Assembly: GCF_024611995.1 (NCBI RefSeq)
Contig: NZ_CP102510.1
Span: 324,841-388,840, forward strand
From: Streptomyces sp. NBC_00162
GTDB lineage: Bacteria; Actinomycetota; Actinomycetes; Streptomycetales; Streptomycetaceae
Direction: 5' to 3'
Length of the DNA: 64,000 nt
In this document: in pieces, positions 16,672 to 25,669 of the stretch
How the letters are laid out: each line of letters begins with the position of its first letter
Numbering within the stretch: position 1 is the stretch's first letter
Position numbers and translations under genes: made by a program
The notes under the pieces: model-generated
Seen by the model: only the letters and a program-made list of their open reading frames with translations
Told to the model about the DNA's origin: nothing
The model's database searches: none

Positions 16672-17079
16672 CTACGGGTGCAGGATTCGTGCGCGGTCCG
16701 TTCCAGCTGCGGCACAGGTGAGGTGCGGAGTGGACGGTCGCGGGGCGTGGTGACGCTTCGAAGTGATGGTCCGGCGGGAAGCGTGACCGCTGCGGACTTT
16801 GGGGCGCGGAGCGCCTCGGTTCAGTGTCGCTGCGTACCGGTCGCGGAGGATCCGGTGCAGGGAGGACTGAGGGGGTGCAGGCGATGCAGGAGGACGGTGT
16901 CGTGCCTGCTGCTCGGCCGGCTGTTCACGGGCAGGTTCTGCTGGGGCATGAGGAGCTGCGGGGGCGGGGCGATGCTCCTGGGCCGTAAGAGGCAACCAGT
17001 TGCCATCATGAATCCTCCTCAGTAGTCGATGAGTTAAGACTACCCAGAATCCACCTCTAACTCCACCACTTTTACTCAT
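16672..17079 (-). CDS. Doubtful Pro/Ala-rich frame between Xre and RES genes
   Basis: A frame of 135 residues (MSKSGGVRGGFWVVLTHRLL, then Pro-rich EHRPAPAAPHAPAEPAREQP). The start codon lies in a palindrome (CATACTTGCAGTATG, 17077-17091) that could be an operator. Composition after residue 40 is that of non-coding high-GC DNA. Perhaps only a short N-terminal peptide or leader is real. Confidence 0.25.
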   Translation of the reverse strand: MSKSGGVRGGFWVVLTHRLLRRIHDGNWLPLTAQEHRPAPAAPHAPAEPAREQPAEQQARHRPPASPAPPQSSLHRILRDRYAATLNRGAPRPKVRSGHASRRTITSKRHHAPRPSTPHLTCAAAGTDRARILHP

Positions 17080-17091
17080 ACTTGCAGTATG
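17077..17091. promoter_or_regulatory. Palindrome, possible Xre operator
   Basis: CATACTTGCAGTATG: 6-bp perfect arms around TGC in an AT-rich stretch (CTCCACCACTTTTACTCATA precedes it) upstream of the Xre-type gene. Suitable size and place for autoregulation, but not proven. Confidence 0.4.
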
Positions 17092-17276
17092 TGATGCGCC
17101 GTCAAGACAGGGGAGCCGAGGGCGGTCTTGGGGTTTTGACCTGCGGCTTTCAGATCAACGAACGCAGTGGCCTGTCAGAAGGCAGGCCGGATTTTCCTTC
17201 GTTCGGGCTATGGCCTTCAGTGGCGTTTAGAGGGGGATCCGGGGAGGGCAGGAGCAGGACTGGCTCGGGCTTCGCG

Positions 17277-17957
17277 TCAGCGGATGGTGAGTCCGTACTC
17301 GTCCGCGACGGTGCGCAGACCTTCGGTTTCAGGCCAGATGGGCTGCTGTTCGATTTCTTCCAGGTCGACGTCGCTGAAGATGGCCCAGCACTGGCGCATC
17401 CCGAAGCGGGATCGGTAGGCGATCCCGTGGATGAGGCGTCCCTGTTCGGGGGTGCGCTGGGTGATCGCCCAGGCTGCGATCTGCCGCGTGACCCTGCGGT
17501 TCGAACCGCGGATATGTTCTCGTGTCAGCGTGGGGACTCCCAGTACTGCCAGCTCGTCCTTGAGTTCTCGGGACAGGAGGCGCAGGGCTTCTTCGTCGTC
17601 GATGTTGAGGAACCGTGCTTCCTTCGTCGGCTGCAGGCGCACCAGGGTGTGGCGGGTGCGCCAGTCCCGGGGAAGGGTGCCGGGGGGCATGAAGTCGGGC
17701 GTCCGCCAGTCGTCGGCGATCAAGGCCTGCAATTCCGGGTCAACGCGGAAGGGCTCCAGCGCCTCGGCGAAGCATCCGTCGAGTTCAGAGGAGCAGTACA
17801 GGGTGCCATAGCCCACCAGGCTCCACAGGTTGCCGCCGGTGCGATTGTTGTCTGCCTTGCTGATCTTGTTGTACTTCAGGGGGTCTTTCGCTTTTCCTAA
17901 GTGCCACACACCGTGCTCGGGTGCCGCGATCAGCTGTAACCGGGTTGCCTCGTTCAC
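17277..17957 (-). CDS. RES-domain protein (putative NAD-degrading toxin)
   Basis: 226 residues. RES hallmarks are GNLWSLVGYGTLYCSSELDG followed by CFAEAL (core Tyr and the Glu of AEAL), the middle TRHTLVRLQPTKEARFLNID, and the late GIAYRSRFGMRQCWAIF segment. RES toxins of known TA systems phosphorolyse or hydrolyse NAD+ and arrest growth. GTG 17957 has GAGGAG 7 bp upstream; a longer start would add a Pro/Arg-rich tail without support. The likely cognate Xre-type protein is at 16207-16611. The usual adjacent antitoxin-toxin order is not kept here. Confidence 0.75.
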   Translation of the reverse strand: MNEATRLQLIAAPEHGVWHLGKAKDPLKYNKISKADNNRTGGNLWSLVGYGTLYCSSELDGCFAEALEPFRVDPELQALIADDWRTPDFMPPGTLPRDWRTRHTLVRLQPTKEARFLNIDDEEALRLLSRELKDELAVLGVPTLTREHIRGSNRRVTRQIAAWAITQRTPEQGRLIHGIAYRSRFGMRQCWAIFSDVDLEEIEQQPIWPETEGLRTVADEYGLTIR

Positions 17958-18261
17958 GCGCCACTCCTCACGCCGGCGGGTTTGGGCGGATGGGCCCACC
18001 GGATCTCGCTCGACATCTTTCGCGTCCGCCGGCGGCGGGGGCTTCGCGGCGGATGTCCCTTGCCGTGGGCGGGATGGATTCCGCCCTGGGGGATCTTGCC
18101 TCGTGCAGCGTGTTGCTGGGATCGGCTTGAGGTTCTGGAACGCCAGGCCGACCGGCACGGGTGCTGCCGAACGATCATTTTCTGCTGCCTGACAGGCGGG
18201 AACAGTCCACTTAATGATCCATCAGGGGGCGCACGAAGGACTTCGGGGGGCGCACACCGTG
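17958..18261. other. Intergenic region between caspase gene and RES gene
   Basis: About 300 bp with no convincing frame. It probably contains the promoter of the RES gene (GAGGAG RBS at its left edge) and the terminator of the caspase gene; GTGGGCCCATCC and GGGCGGAAT-type inverted segments are present but no clean T-tailed hairpin. Confidence 0.4.
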
Positions 18262-21200
18262 TCACAGGTTCTCCAGATCCAGACTGAAGACCGCGACTCC
18301 CGCGTCTCCGGCCATGGTCAGGACGATGCCGCCGGACTGGTCACAGTGCTGCGCGGACAGGGTGTACACGGGGCTGCACGTGGCCAGTTGCAGGACGCAG
18401 CGTGATGTCTGAGCGTCCCAGAACCTGATCGTGCCGTCCCGGGAGGCGCTGGCGACCCAGTTCCGCGGCTCATCTGCCACGGTCGTCCAGGTGGCAAGGG
18501 CTTCGACAGCGTCTGCGTGTTCCTGCAGGGGCTCACCGAGCGGTTCGTAGGTGGTCAGGTCCCACAGTCGCACGCTGCCGTCATTTCCTCCGCTGGCGAG
18601 GAACGCGGGCAGCCGGCTGGGCCGGGCATTGACGGCTATGGCCTTGATGGGGCCCTGACGGCAGGACAGGACATGCTCGGGCGCGCCGTTCTGGCCGTCC
18701 CACACTTTCACCGTCCCGTCGAAACTGCTGGAGGCGAACCAGGTGCTGCTGCCACCGGATGCTGCGGCCACGCTGGTGATTCGGAACTGGTGGCGCCAAT
18801 GGTGCACCCTCAGCCCGTCGTTCAGGTCCCAGAGGCACACCCTGGAATCGTCGCCGCCGCTGATGACGATGCGATTCCCGGTATGGGTCATGGCAGCGGC
18901 GAGGGAGCGGACGGGTCGGGAGTGCCCCGCAAGGGGGACCGCTGTGCGGGCGTGGCCGGTACTCAGCGGGTCCCAGGTGAGGATGCTGTGGTCGGATGCC
19001 GCCCACAGCAGCAGGGGCTGGCCGCCTGCGCCGGATGACGTCCAGACCAGGGCGGGTACCGCGGGTTCCTGGGCAGCGGACAGAGTGCTGAGGGTCGTTC
19101 CACTGCCTGTGTCCCACAGCTGTACCTTCGCGTTCGTGCGGCTGACGGCGACAGCAGGAAAGGCGTGCGAACGCGCGGTGAGTGCTGCGGATACCACGGC
19201 AGGGGCGGTCTCGGCGGCGGAGAGGGCGCGCCGGAAGGCCTCGGTGTCCCACACGCGTACGGTGTTGTCCCGTGCCGTGGAGGCGAGGATGCCTGCCCCT
19301 GGGGCGGGCGGCAGGGTACACAGAGCGGTCACGGCATCGGTGTGGCCGGTGAGCCGGCCCCTCCACTGCTGGGCGTCGATGTCCCAGATGTCGATCGTGG
19401 ACCCGGTGCCTGCTGCTGCCAGCAGGTTCGCGCCGTCGACGTGCACAGCCGCAAGAGCGATGACAGGTTCACCTGTTCCGGCCAGAGCGGCCTTCGGCCC
19501 TGCGCTCACGTCCACCAGCATGATGGAGCCGTCGCTGTGCCCGCAGGCGATCAGACCGGGCACCGTCGTGTTCGTCAGCGACCTGACCGGGGATCCGATG
19601 GGGTATTCGTGCAGTAACTCATGGCTGGCGATGTCCCATACATGAAGCGTTCCGCCTGCCCCGACCAGCAACCTCCTACCGTCGGGATGGTCAGTGAGGG
19701 TGAGAGCGAACGCGGCGGGCTCAAGGGAGTGAGCGCTCATTTCGGCGAACTGCTGGGCCCCCGCCTGGTCCCGCCACAGCGTGACAGCCCCCTCGCCATT
19801 GACGGCGATGGACGTCAGTACGTGTGCCTCGTCGCGAAAGCCTGCGATGTCGGACGTCCAGACGTGCCCTTGCCCTTTCCTGTGATTGACCAGAACCCCC
19901 CGGTTCGTGTCCCACATCCGCACTGTGCCGTCTGTGCTGCCCGAGAGCAGTGCGCCGCCGCCCGCAGGGTGCGGCACGAAGCGGAGGCTGCGCACGGCTC
20001 CCTCATGGGCGGGAATCCGGTCTCCGACAGCGGTGCCGCTGCCCGCGTCGACGAGCTCGATGCTGCCTGACTCGTTGCCCAAAGCCAGCAGCACACCGCC
20101 GCCGGGCCCATCGAGCGCGGTCAGGGACAGGCAGGTACGGCTCAGGGTGGCGAGCACGTTGGACGGGGGAGACCACTGCGACCAAAGGACCCTCAGCGGA
20201 GAGCCGGCGAAGGACCGGGCCTCAGGCGGCAGCTGCGCGTGCGGGGTGCCGGGATGACGTTGAGCGGTGTAGGCGAGGTGGAGGCTGGCACAGCGGGAGG
20301 CAGCATCGGCGGTCTTCACATAGGGCTCGACCGATGCCCAGGCGGTCAGCCACGGCCGCTCGTCATCGCCGGCGTGGGGGAGGGTGAGAAGGCCGCGGAT
20401 TCCGTCTCCAGCGAGCCAGGGCAGCACAGCAGGCGGCACATGCCCGTCATCCAAGGTGCGGCCCAGTGCGGCATGATGCGCCAGATACCGACTCAGATAA
20501 GGGTGCGGCACACGCGCGGAGTGCGCCGCGACCAAGCGGGCCAGCTCCGCCGCGATCCGCGCATGAGCCTCCTGCTCGTCGGCGCCTGGATCTCTCGCCT
20601 GGTCGTCCGCTGCCATCCCTGAGCCCCCCGGCGTCCCCTGCGGCGACCGCGGATGCGGCCACTGGCGAAGAATGGCGGCCAGCTGCTCATGCGCTGGCCG
20701 ATACACCACACGATCGTCCTCGGTGTCATGGGTGAGATACCCCGCCAGCCGGCTTTCCAGCAGCCGGCGAATCTTCTCGTCCGCGTGATCGATACGCGCC
20801 TGCAACAGGCCCTCGGCCGCCGCCGGCCAGACCTGCGCCCAAGGGATCCCCCGCCCCAGCCCGAACGCGGTGACACGCAACAGCGCCACCGCCTCCTGAA
20901 CGCTCACGCCGCTGTCGGCGACGTGCTCGAGATCCTCAGCGAACAAACCCACCGTGCCGCGGTCAAGCTGTGCAAACCACTGCGGGTCACGCAACAGGGC
21001 AAGCCCGTCACTGCGCCGCAACTGCTCTGCCGCCAGGCGTGCATCGAGGAACGAACGCCTGACATGAGGTGCCACAGCCTGGGCCGCCCGGGCGACCTCC
21101 GCCGCATCCCTGGCCCAGGGCGCCGCCGCCAGCAGAGCCGCGATGTATGCGGAGATATCCGCCTCCACCCCGTCCGCGTCAGTCCGCGCTTCCCGCGCAC

Positions 21201-22770
21201 CGGGAAACGCGGTACGCAAGTCCTCCAGCAGCCCTGGCACGCTGGGGGCCGCCGACGCCAGCTGTGTGCCGGGCCTGCTGCTGCGCACAGCGAGCAGCAG
21301 CCGAAGCCCCCGCTGTCCCGCCCGCCGTCCAGGCGGCGGCGGGCCGGCTGCCTGCTGGGCGGGTACGGATGCTCTGACGGAATCCTGCGTCCCGCGGGTG
21401 TAGGGGGCCAAGGGCTCGAGGACGTCGCGGATGCAGGCCGCCGGATCCAGGGATTCGTCGACACCGTCGATGACCACCGTGACCGTCTTCCCCCACCCGG
21501 CGGTGAAGAAATTACGCAGCCCTTCTTGCCACTGCCGCAGCGGATCGGCAGCCGGCCGTGAACGGTCCGGGGCACAGCCCAGGCGGCTGCCGATCGCCTC
21601 GATGAGACTCACCGGCCCACGATTGCGGGCGGACACCGCGACATGCACCGACCCCTCGGCGGGCACGCTGTCTGCGGGAGCCATGCGCACCGCCTGGGCA
21701 TAGCGCGGGGACGCGCGGAAATCAGGATCGCTGAGTGTGACGGTGCGCGCCAGCAGGGCGGACTTTCCGCTCGCAGCGCTCCCGGTGACGATGAGTACTC
21801 CGGGGTCGTGGGAAGCGAAGCGGGCCAGCTGCCGGTTGAGGTCTTGGCGGCCGGAGAAGTACCAACCCGGGTCATCGCTGCTGGCGCGGCCGCTGGCGCG
21901 GTCAAGCCAGTACTCCAGTTCGTCGTGTGTGGCCGCGACCTCCGCCCGGGCGGGAGCGACCACCTGCGGCTTGGGCCGGTACCCGGGGTTGGGCAGAGTG
22001 AGCGCCACCGCCCCCAGCTTGGAGTGGTAGACCAGGCGCGGGCCTGGCAGCTGGAGATCGCGCTCTGCGTTGAGCCGGCCGGTGGCCTCCTCCAGGGCGC
22101 TCATGAACTCGCCGGCCGACAGATGGGAGCGCGTGATGCCTGCCGCATCCCGAAGCCAGCCGAACGCCATCTGCAAGATCGTGGCGAACTCGCGCCCCAG
22201 GACAGGCGAACGAGTTGCCGTCGTGGCCACGACGGTCATCGTGCCACTCGAGGTACGGGTCCGCGAAAGATCGCGGATGAAGGCCGTCAGCTCCACGTCG
22301 ATGCCCCCGGACTCACAGGCATTGACGATGACCAGCACATGCCTGGCCTGTGAGTCGAGCGCTGCAATAACAAGTTCGTTCGTGGGCATGCCGGTTGCCT
22401 GCAGCCGGCTGTCGTCGGTGTCGGGCAGACGCAGGAAGTGCCTGCCCGAGGGGCTGACCGCGCCGTGCGAGGTGATGTACACGACCAAAGGTTCGTCTTC
22501 GGCGGCGTCCCGGATGCCGGACGTGTAGAGGAAGCGCTCAACGTCATGGCGCTCCGTAGGCGAACGCAAGACGGTCTGCACGAAACCCGCCTCAGCCTGC
22601 CACCACCCGGTCACCACCAGCAGCTGCTCCTCGATGGCCTTGGCGAACTCGGGATCTCCGTCCTCGACCGTCACCATGACCAGCGAGCCCGGCCTGACGG
22701 CCTCCGCGTCAGCCTTGGCCGCCTGCGGGCTGCCCCCGACCAGGCCGATGTGCCCGCGCTCCCCCTGCAT
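18262..22770 (-). CDS. Caspase-like protease fused to STAND/P-loop NTPase and WD40 repeats
   Basis: 1502 residues in three parts. (1) Residues about 30-250: caspase (C14) fold with VVYITSHGAVSPSGRHF (catalytic His102) and VLVIVNACESGGIDVEL (catalytic Cys152). (2) About 300-800: NTPase with Walker A GSAASGKSALL (330-340) and Walker B TVVIDGVDESLD, then a helical region. (3) About 830-1502: WD40 propeller blades, for example LLSGSTDGTVRMWDT, ASTARDNTVRVWDT, SGGDDSRVCLWDL, ASGGNDGSVRLWDL and ASASRDGTIRFWDA. The layout is that of a sensor (WD40), switch (NTPase) and executor (protease). It is divergent from an LCAT-like lipase whose start lies 20 bp away, so they are probably co-controlled. Likely a conflict or cell-death protein. 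Confidence 0.88.
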   Translation of the reverse strand: MQGERGHIGLVGGSPQAAKADAEAVRPGSLVMVTVEDGDPEFAKAIEEQLLVVTGWWQAEAGFVQTVLRSPTERHDVERFLYTSGIRDAAEDEPLVVYITSHGAVSPSGRHFLRLPDTDDSRLQATGMPTNELVIAALDSQARHVLVIVNACESGGIDVELTAFIRDLSRTRTSSGTMTVVATTATRSPVLGREFATILQMAFGWLRDAAGITRSHLSAGEFMSALEEATGRLNAERDLQLPGPRLVYHSKLGAVALTLPNPGYRPKPQVVAPARAEVAATHDELEYWLDRASGRASSDDPGWYFSGRQDLNRQLARFASHDPGVLIVTGSAASGKSALLARTVTLSDPDFRASPRYAQAVRMAPADSVPAEGSVHVAVSARNRGPVSLIEAIGSRLGCAPDRSRPAADPLRQWQEGLRNFFTAGWGKTVTVVIDGVDESLDPAACIRDVLEPLAPYTRGTQDSVRASVPAQQAAGPPPPGRRAGQRGLRLLLAVRSSRPGTQLASAAPSVPGLLEDLRTAFPGAREARTDADGVEADISAYIAALLAAAPWARDAAEVARAAQAVAPHVRRSFLDARLAAEQLRRSDGLALLRDPQWFAQLDRGTVGLFAEDLEHVADSGVSVQEAVALLRVTAFGLGRGIPWAQVWPAAAEGLLQARIDHADEKIRRLLESRLAGYLTHDTEDDRVVYRPAHEQLAAILRQWPHPRSPQGTPGGSGMAADDQARDPGADEQEAHARIAAELARLVAAHSARVPHPYLSRYLAHHAALGRTLDDGHVPPAVLPWLAGDGIRGLLTLPHAGDDERPWLTAWASVEPYVKTADAASRCASLHLAYTAQRHPGTPHAQLPPEARSFAGSPLRVLWSQWSPPSNVLATLSRTCLSLTALDGPGGGVLLALGNESGSIELVDAGSGTAVGDRIPAHEGAVRSLRFVPHPAGGGALLSGSTDGTVRMWDTNRGVLVNHRKGQGHVWTSDIAGFRDEAHVLTSIAVNGEGAVTLWRDQAGAQQFAEMSAHSLEPAAFALTLTDHPDGRRLLVGAGGTLHVWDIASHELLHEYPIGSPVRSLTNTTVPGLIACGHSDGSIMLVDVSAGPKAALAGTGEPVIALAAVHVDGANLLAAAGTGSTIDIWDIDAQQWRGRLTGHTDAVTALCTLPPAPGAGILASTARDNTVRVWDTEAFRRALSAAETAPAVVSAALTARSHAFPAVAVSRTNAKVQLWDTGSGTTLSTLSAAQEPAVPALVWTSSGAGGQPLLLWAASDHSILTWDPLSTGHARTAVPLAGHSRPVRSLAAAMTHTGNRIVISGGDDSRVCLWDLNDGLRVHHWRHQFRITSVAAASGGSSTWFASSSFDGTVKVWDGQNGAPEHVLSCRQGPIKAIAVNARPSRLPAFLASGGNDGSVRLWDLTTYEPLGEPLQEHADAVEALATWTTVADEPRNWVASASRDGTIRFWDAQTSRCVLQLATCSPVYTLSAQHCDQSGGIVLTMAGDAGVAVFSLDLENL

Positions 22771-22790
22771 TTTCCCTATTGTTCACAGCC
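22771..22790. promoter_or_regulatory. Extremely short divergent start region
   Basis: Only 20 bp separate the ATG of the caspase gene (22770, minus) from the ATG of the lipase (22791, plus). No room exists for two conventional promoters and ribosome binding sites. Either transcripts are leaderless, promoters lie inside the opposite gene, or true starts are further inside (for example ATG 22677 for the caspase gene). Confidence 0.45.
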
Positions 22791-24263
22791 ATGAATCACC
22801 GCACGCCGGAACCCGAGAAAAACGCCGCGTCACTCCTCACCGCGGACATCACCCAGGACGCCGTCGTCATCGTTCCCGGCATCATGGGCAGCGAGCTCTA
22901 TGACACCACCAGGCAAAAAACCATCTGGGGATTATCCGGTGTTGCCTGGCTCCTCAAGGCGTGGACACAGCCCAAAGGCCTGGAGCCCCTGCGACTGACC
23001 GAGGACGAGCTGGAAGGCAAGACCGGCCGCATCACAGCCACCCAGCTCATGCGCCACTCTTCATGGACGCCTTACCTCCAGGGTCTGGAGCCCTACACCA
23101 GCCTCATCAACACCGTCCGCGACTGCGTCGCCCACCCCGCGGCAATCATGCAATTCCCCTACGACTGGCGCCTGCCCGTCGCCACCAACGGCCGGCTCCT
23201 GGCCGATGCCGCCCGCCGACACCTGACCACCTGGCGCCAGCACGACGCCCACGATGCCGCCCGCCGCCACCGTGTCGACGAGCGGCCCGCACGCCTCGTC
23301 TTCGTCGCCCACTCCATGGGCGGCCTCGTCACCCGAGCCGCCCTCGACCCCGCTCACGACAGAGACCTCGCCCAGGACACCCGAGCCGTCCTCACCCTCG
23401 GCACTCCGTTCTACGGCGCCGTGAAGGCCACCGCCATCCTCAACACCGGGCGCGGCACCCCCGTCCCCCTCCCTCACCGGCAGCTGCAGTCCATCTCCGC
23501 CACCATGCCGGGCCTGCACGACCTCCTGCCCCAGTACACCTGCCTCATTGACGGCGACCACATCCGCCACCTCACTCCCCAAGACGTGGCCGCCATCGGC
23601 GGAAACGCCGACCTCGCCCGCGACGCAGCAGACTCCCACCGCCGACAAGCCCACCTGGCCCTGCCCGCCCACCGAGCCGTCGTGGGCACCCAGCAGAGCA
23701 CCCTGCAGAGCCTGACGATCCACGCCGGGGTCGTCGAAGCCCATCACCACGGAGCTCGCCAGCACACCAACGGCGACTTCATCCGTGACCCGCGCGGGCG
23801 CCTGAAGTTCTACGACGTCAAGGGCGACGGAACCGTCTACAAGGAGTCAGCGGCCGTCGGCCCGGCCATCACGCCCCTGCCCCTCCAGCACGGAGCCGTC
23901 GCCTCCGACCACATCGCGCTGAAAGCCGTCGCGGAAATCCTGCGCGATGACGAGCACCTCGGCCCGCCCCAGGGGACCCCTGGATGCGGCCTGGACGTCC
24001 CCGACCTCGTTGAGGTCGGCAACCCCTGGACCCTCACGCTCAGCGGCGTGGACTCCCTGGGCGGCGTCCGGTGCGAAGTCACCGACCTGAGCACGGGATC
24101 CACCCAAAGGCTCCGCCTGGGTTGGGGCGACGGCGACATCGTGGCTCGAGCCACGGCCTACACACCGGGCCTGTACCGCGTGACCGTGCGCACCCTAGAC
24201 GACCTCACCGTCACCCAGCTCGTCCTGGCCGCAGAAGCGGAGCCGAAACGAGAGACGGCCTGA
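22791..24263 (+). CDS. LCAT-like alpha/beta-hydrolase (putative phospholipase) with C-terminal beta domain
   Basis: 490 residues. It has the LCAT/PDAT family pattern: DAVVIVPGIMGSELYDTT near the N-terminus (oxyanion loop), FPYDWRLPV, the nucleophile elbow FVAHSMGGLVTRAA (Ser about 175), and the late GDGTVYKESA with Asp and DHIALK with His completing the triad. Residues about 400-490 form a separate beta-sandwich-like tail (WTLTLSGVDSLGGVRCEVTD). There is no signal peptide, so it acts inside the cell. It starts 20 bp from the divergent caspase-NTPase-WD40 gene. A proteolytically activated membrane-damaging lipase is a reasonable inference. Confidence 0.82.
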   Translation: MNHRTPEPEKNAASLLTADITQDAVVIVPGIMGSELYDTTRQKTIWGLSGVAWLLKAWTQPKGLEPLRLTEDELEGKTGRITATQLMRHSSWTPYLQGLEPYTSLINTVRDCVAHPAAIMQFPYDWRLPVATNGRLLADAARRHLTTWRQHDAHDAARRHRVDERPARLVFVAHSMGGLVTRAALDPAHDRDLAQDTRAVLTLGTPFYGAVKATAILNTGRGTPVPLPHRQLQSISATMPGLHDLLPQYTCLIDGDHIRHLTPQDVAAIGGNADLARDAADSHRRQAHLALPAHRAVVGTQQSTLQSLTIHAGVVEAHHHGARQHTNGDFIRDPRGRLKFYDVKGDGTVYKESAAVGPAITPLPLQHGAVASDHIALKAVAEILRDDEHLGPPQGTPGCGLDVPDLVEVGNPWTLTLSGVDSLGGVRCEVTDLSTGSTQRLRLGWGDGDIVARATAYTPGLYRVTVRTLDDLTVTQLVLAAEAEPKRETA

Positions 24264-24417
24264 CGCTGCGGCACGGCCTTTCGCAGCCATCAAGCCCCGT
24301 GAGGCACGTCCGCAATGGGTCGGTGCACTCTCACGTGCAGCGCCCGGAAGGGCGGCCCCGGCGTGTGAATGTGCTGGGGCCGTTGTGTCAGCCTCGTCGT
24401 GCTGCAGGGAGCGGGGC

Positions 24418-24774
24418 ATGATCCATTCAGCCGATATCCGCGAGCGGCGCGACTGCGACGTCGTCGACCCGAAAGGAGACAGGATCGGCTCACTGGAAGC
24501 GATCTACGTGCACACCGCTACCGACGAACCGGCCATGGCCACCGTCCTCACCGGCTTGCCCACCCGCCGGCGCCTGGTCTTCGTTCCTTTCGACGAGGCG
24601 ATCCTGGGACCGGGCTACGTCAAGGTCGCGCACGCCAAGGCAGTCGTGAAGAAGGCCCCGGCCATCGGCACTGATGACATCGTGCCCGCCGAGCAGGAAG
24701 AGGCGATCTTCAAGCACTACGAGATGGCCTACCAGCCGGGTGCCAGCGGCGAACGGCAACTCGCTCGCCGCTGA
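24418..24774 (+). CDS. PRC-barrel domain protein
   Basis: 118 residues. An RNA-binding-like PRC beta-barrel covers residues 1-80: DCDVVDPKGDRIGSLEAIYV, then PTRRRLVFVPFDEAILGPGY. ATG 24418 follows AGGGAG at 7 bp. The rest is a charged tail with AEQEEAIFKHYEMAYQPG. PRC-barrel proteins of this size are common in Streptomyces, often with small stress or membrane proteins, as here (gene at 24812). Exact role unknown. Confidence 0.85.
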   Translation: MIHSADIRERRDCDVVDPKGDRIGSLEAIYVHTATDEPAMATVLTGLPTRRRLVFVPFDEAILGPGYVKVAHAKAVVKKAPAIGTDDIVPAEQEEAIFKHYEMAYQPGASGERQLARR

Positions 24775-24811
24775 CCGCTCCGAGCCCCGTGCCGGAGGAG
24801 ATGTTCTCCCT

Positions 24812-24982
24812 ATGGCGATCTTCCTGTTCCTGCTTCTCGTGGCCGTCACCCTGGGACTGATCGGCGTGGTGGCGGACGGCATGCCCTATCTCCTGATCAT
24901 CGCCATCCTGCTCGTCGTGGCCGACGTGGTCTTCATCGCCACACGTTGGTCCCGACGCTCGCATCGCAGCCACCTTCGGTAG
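24812..24982 (+). CDS. Small hydrophobic membrane protein (56 aa)
   Basis: Two hydrophobic helices (IFLFLLLVAVTLGLIGVV and YLLIIAILLVVADVVFIATR) and a basic tail (RWSRRSHRSHLR). It starts 37 bp after the PRC-barrel gene, with GGAGGAG about 12 bp before ATG, so it is likely in one operon with it. Such short hydrophobic proteins are widespread in Streptomyces with no assigned function. Confidence 0.65.
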   Translation: MAIFLFLLLVAVTLGLIGVVADGMPYLLIIAILLVVADVVFIATRWSRRSHRSHLR

Positions 24983-24989
24983 TACCGGC

Positions 24990-25017
24990 AAGGGCCCAGG
25001 TCAGCGAACTGGGCCTT
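24990..25017. terminator. Hairpin terminator between convergent genes
   Basis: GGCCCAG (24993-24999) pairs with CTGGGCC (25009-25015), flanked by AA and TT and followed by CTTCTT. It lies between the small membrane gene and the convergent TetR gene, so it may serve both. Confidence 0.7.
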
Positions 25018-25035
25018 CTTCGTTGTCTGTCATGG

Positions 25036-25608
25036 TCAGCGCGCCAACTCGGCCAGGGCCCGGACGCCTTCGAGCACCTCGGCGGCGGTGGGGGCACTGG
25101 AGGGGTCGCTGAGGCACTGGAGCATCACACCCGACACGAGCGCCAACTGCACGGTGCCGAGGGTGCGGACGGAGGTGTCCGACACCTCCTCCTCGCGGAC
25201 GCTGTCCAGGATGGCCGCCATGCCGCGACGGCCCTGGGCGGTGCCGCCGGCCAGCGCGGCCCGCAGCTCCGGCTGCCGCTGGGCCTGCATGAACAGCTCC
25301 ACCGTGGCCAGCCAGAGGTCGGGGTGCGCGCTGAACTGCTCGATCAAGCTCTCCCAGATGCGCTCGAAGTGCGCCCGGGAGGAGCCGTCGGCGCCGGGCA
25401 CCAGCGCCCGGCCGATCGCGTCGCCCCACTCGTCGAGGATCTCGAACAGCGCCTGGTTGAGCAGTGCCTCGCGCGAGCCGTAGTGGTAGCCGATGGCGGC
25501 CGTGCTCACGCCGGCGGCCGTGGCGATGTCGCGTACGGCCGTGCGGTCGTAACCCTTTTCCCGCAGGCAGGCCTTGGCGCCGATGAGCAGGGCTTCGCGG
25601 TTTCCCAT
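25036..25608 (-). CDS. TetR/AcrR-family repressor
   Basis: 190 residues. HTH in DRTAVRDIATAAGVSTAAIG followed by YHYGSREALL, and a C-terminal helical domain (ESLIEQFSAHPDLWLATVEL). ATG 25608 (MGNREALLIG) is preferred; the longer possible start would run into the intergenic control region. It is divergent from the carboxylesterase at 25706 with a perfect 16-bp palindrome between them, so it very probably represses that gene and itself. Confidence 0.92.
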   Translation of the reverse strand: MGNREALLIGAKACLREKGYDRTAVRDIATAAGVSTAAIGYHYGSREALLNQALFEILDEWGDAIGRALVPGADGSSRAHFERIWESLIEQFSAHPDLWLATVELFMQAQRQPELRAALAGGTAQGRRGMAAILDSVREEEVSDTSVRTLGTVQLALVSGVMLQCLSDPSSAPTAAEVLEGVRALAELAR

Positions 25609-25669
25609 GCCCCGGAGCCTAGCGCCCGCATGGCACGAACGCCTCACGCGATCGAGCTATACAAACGTA

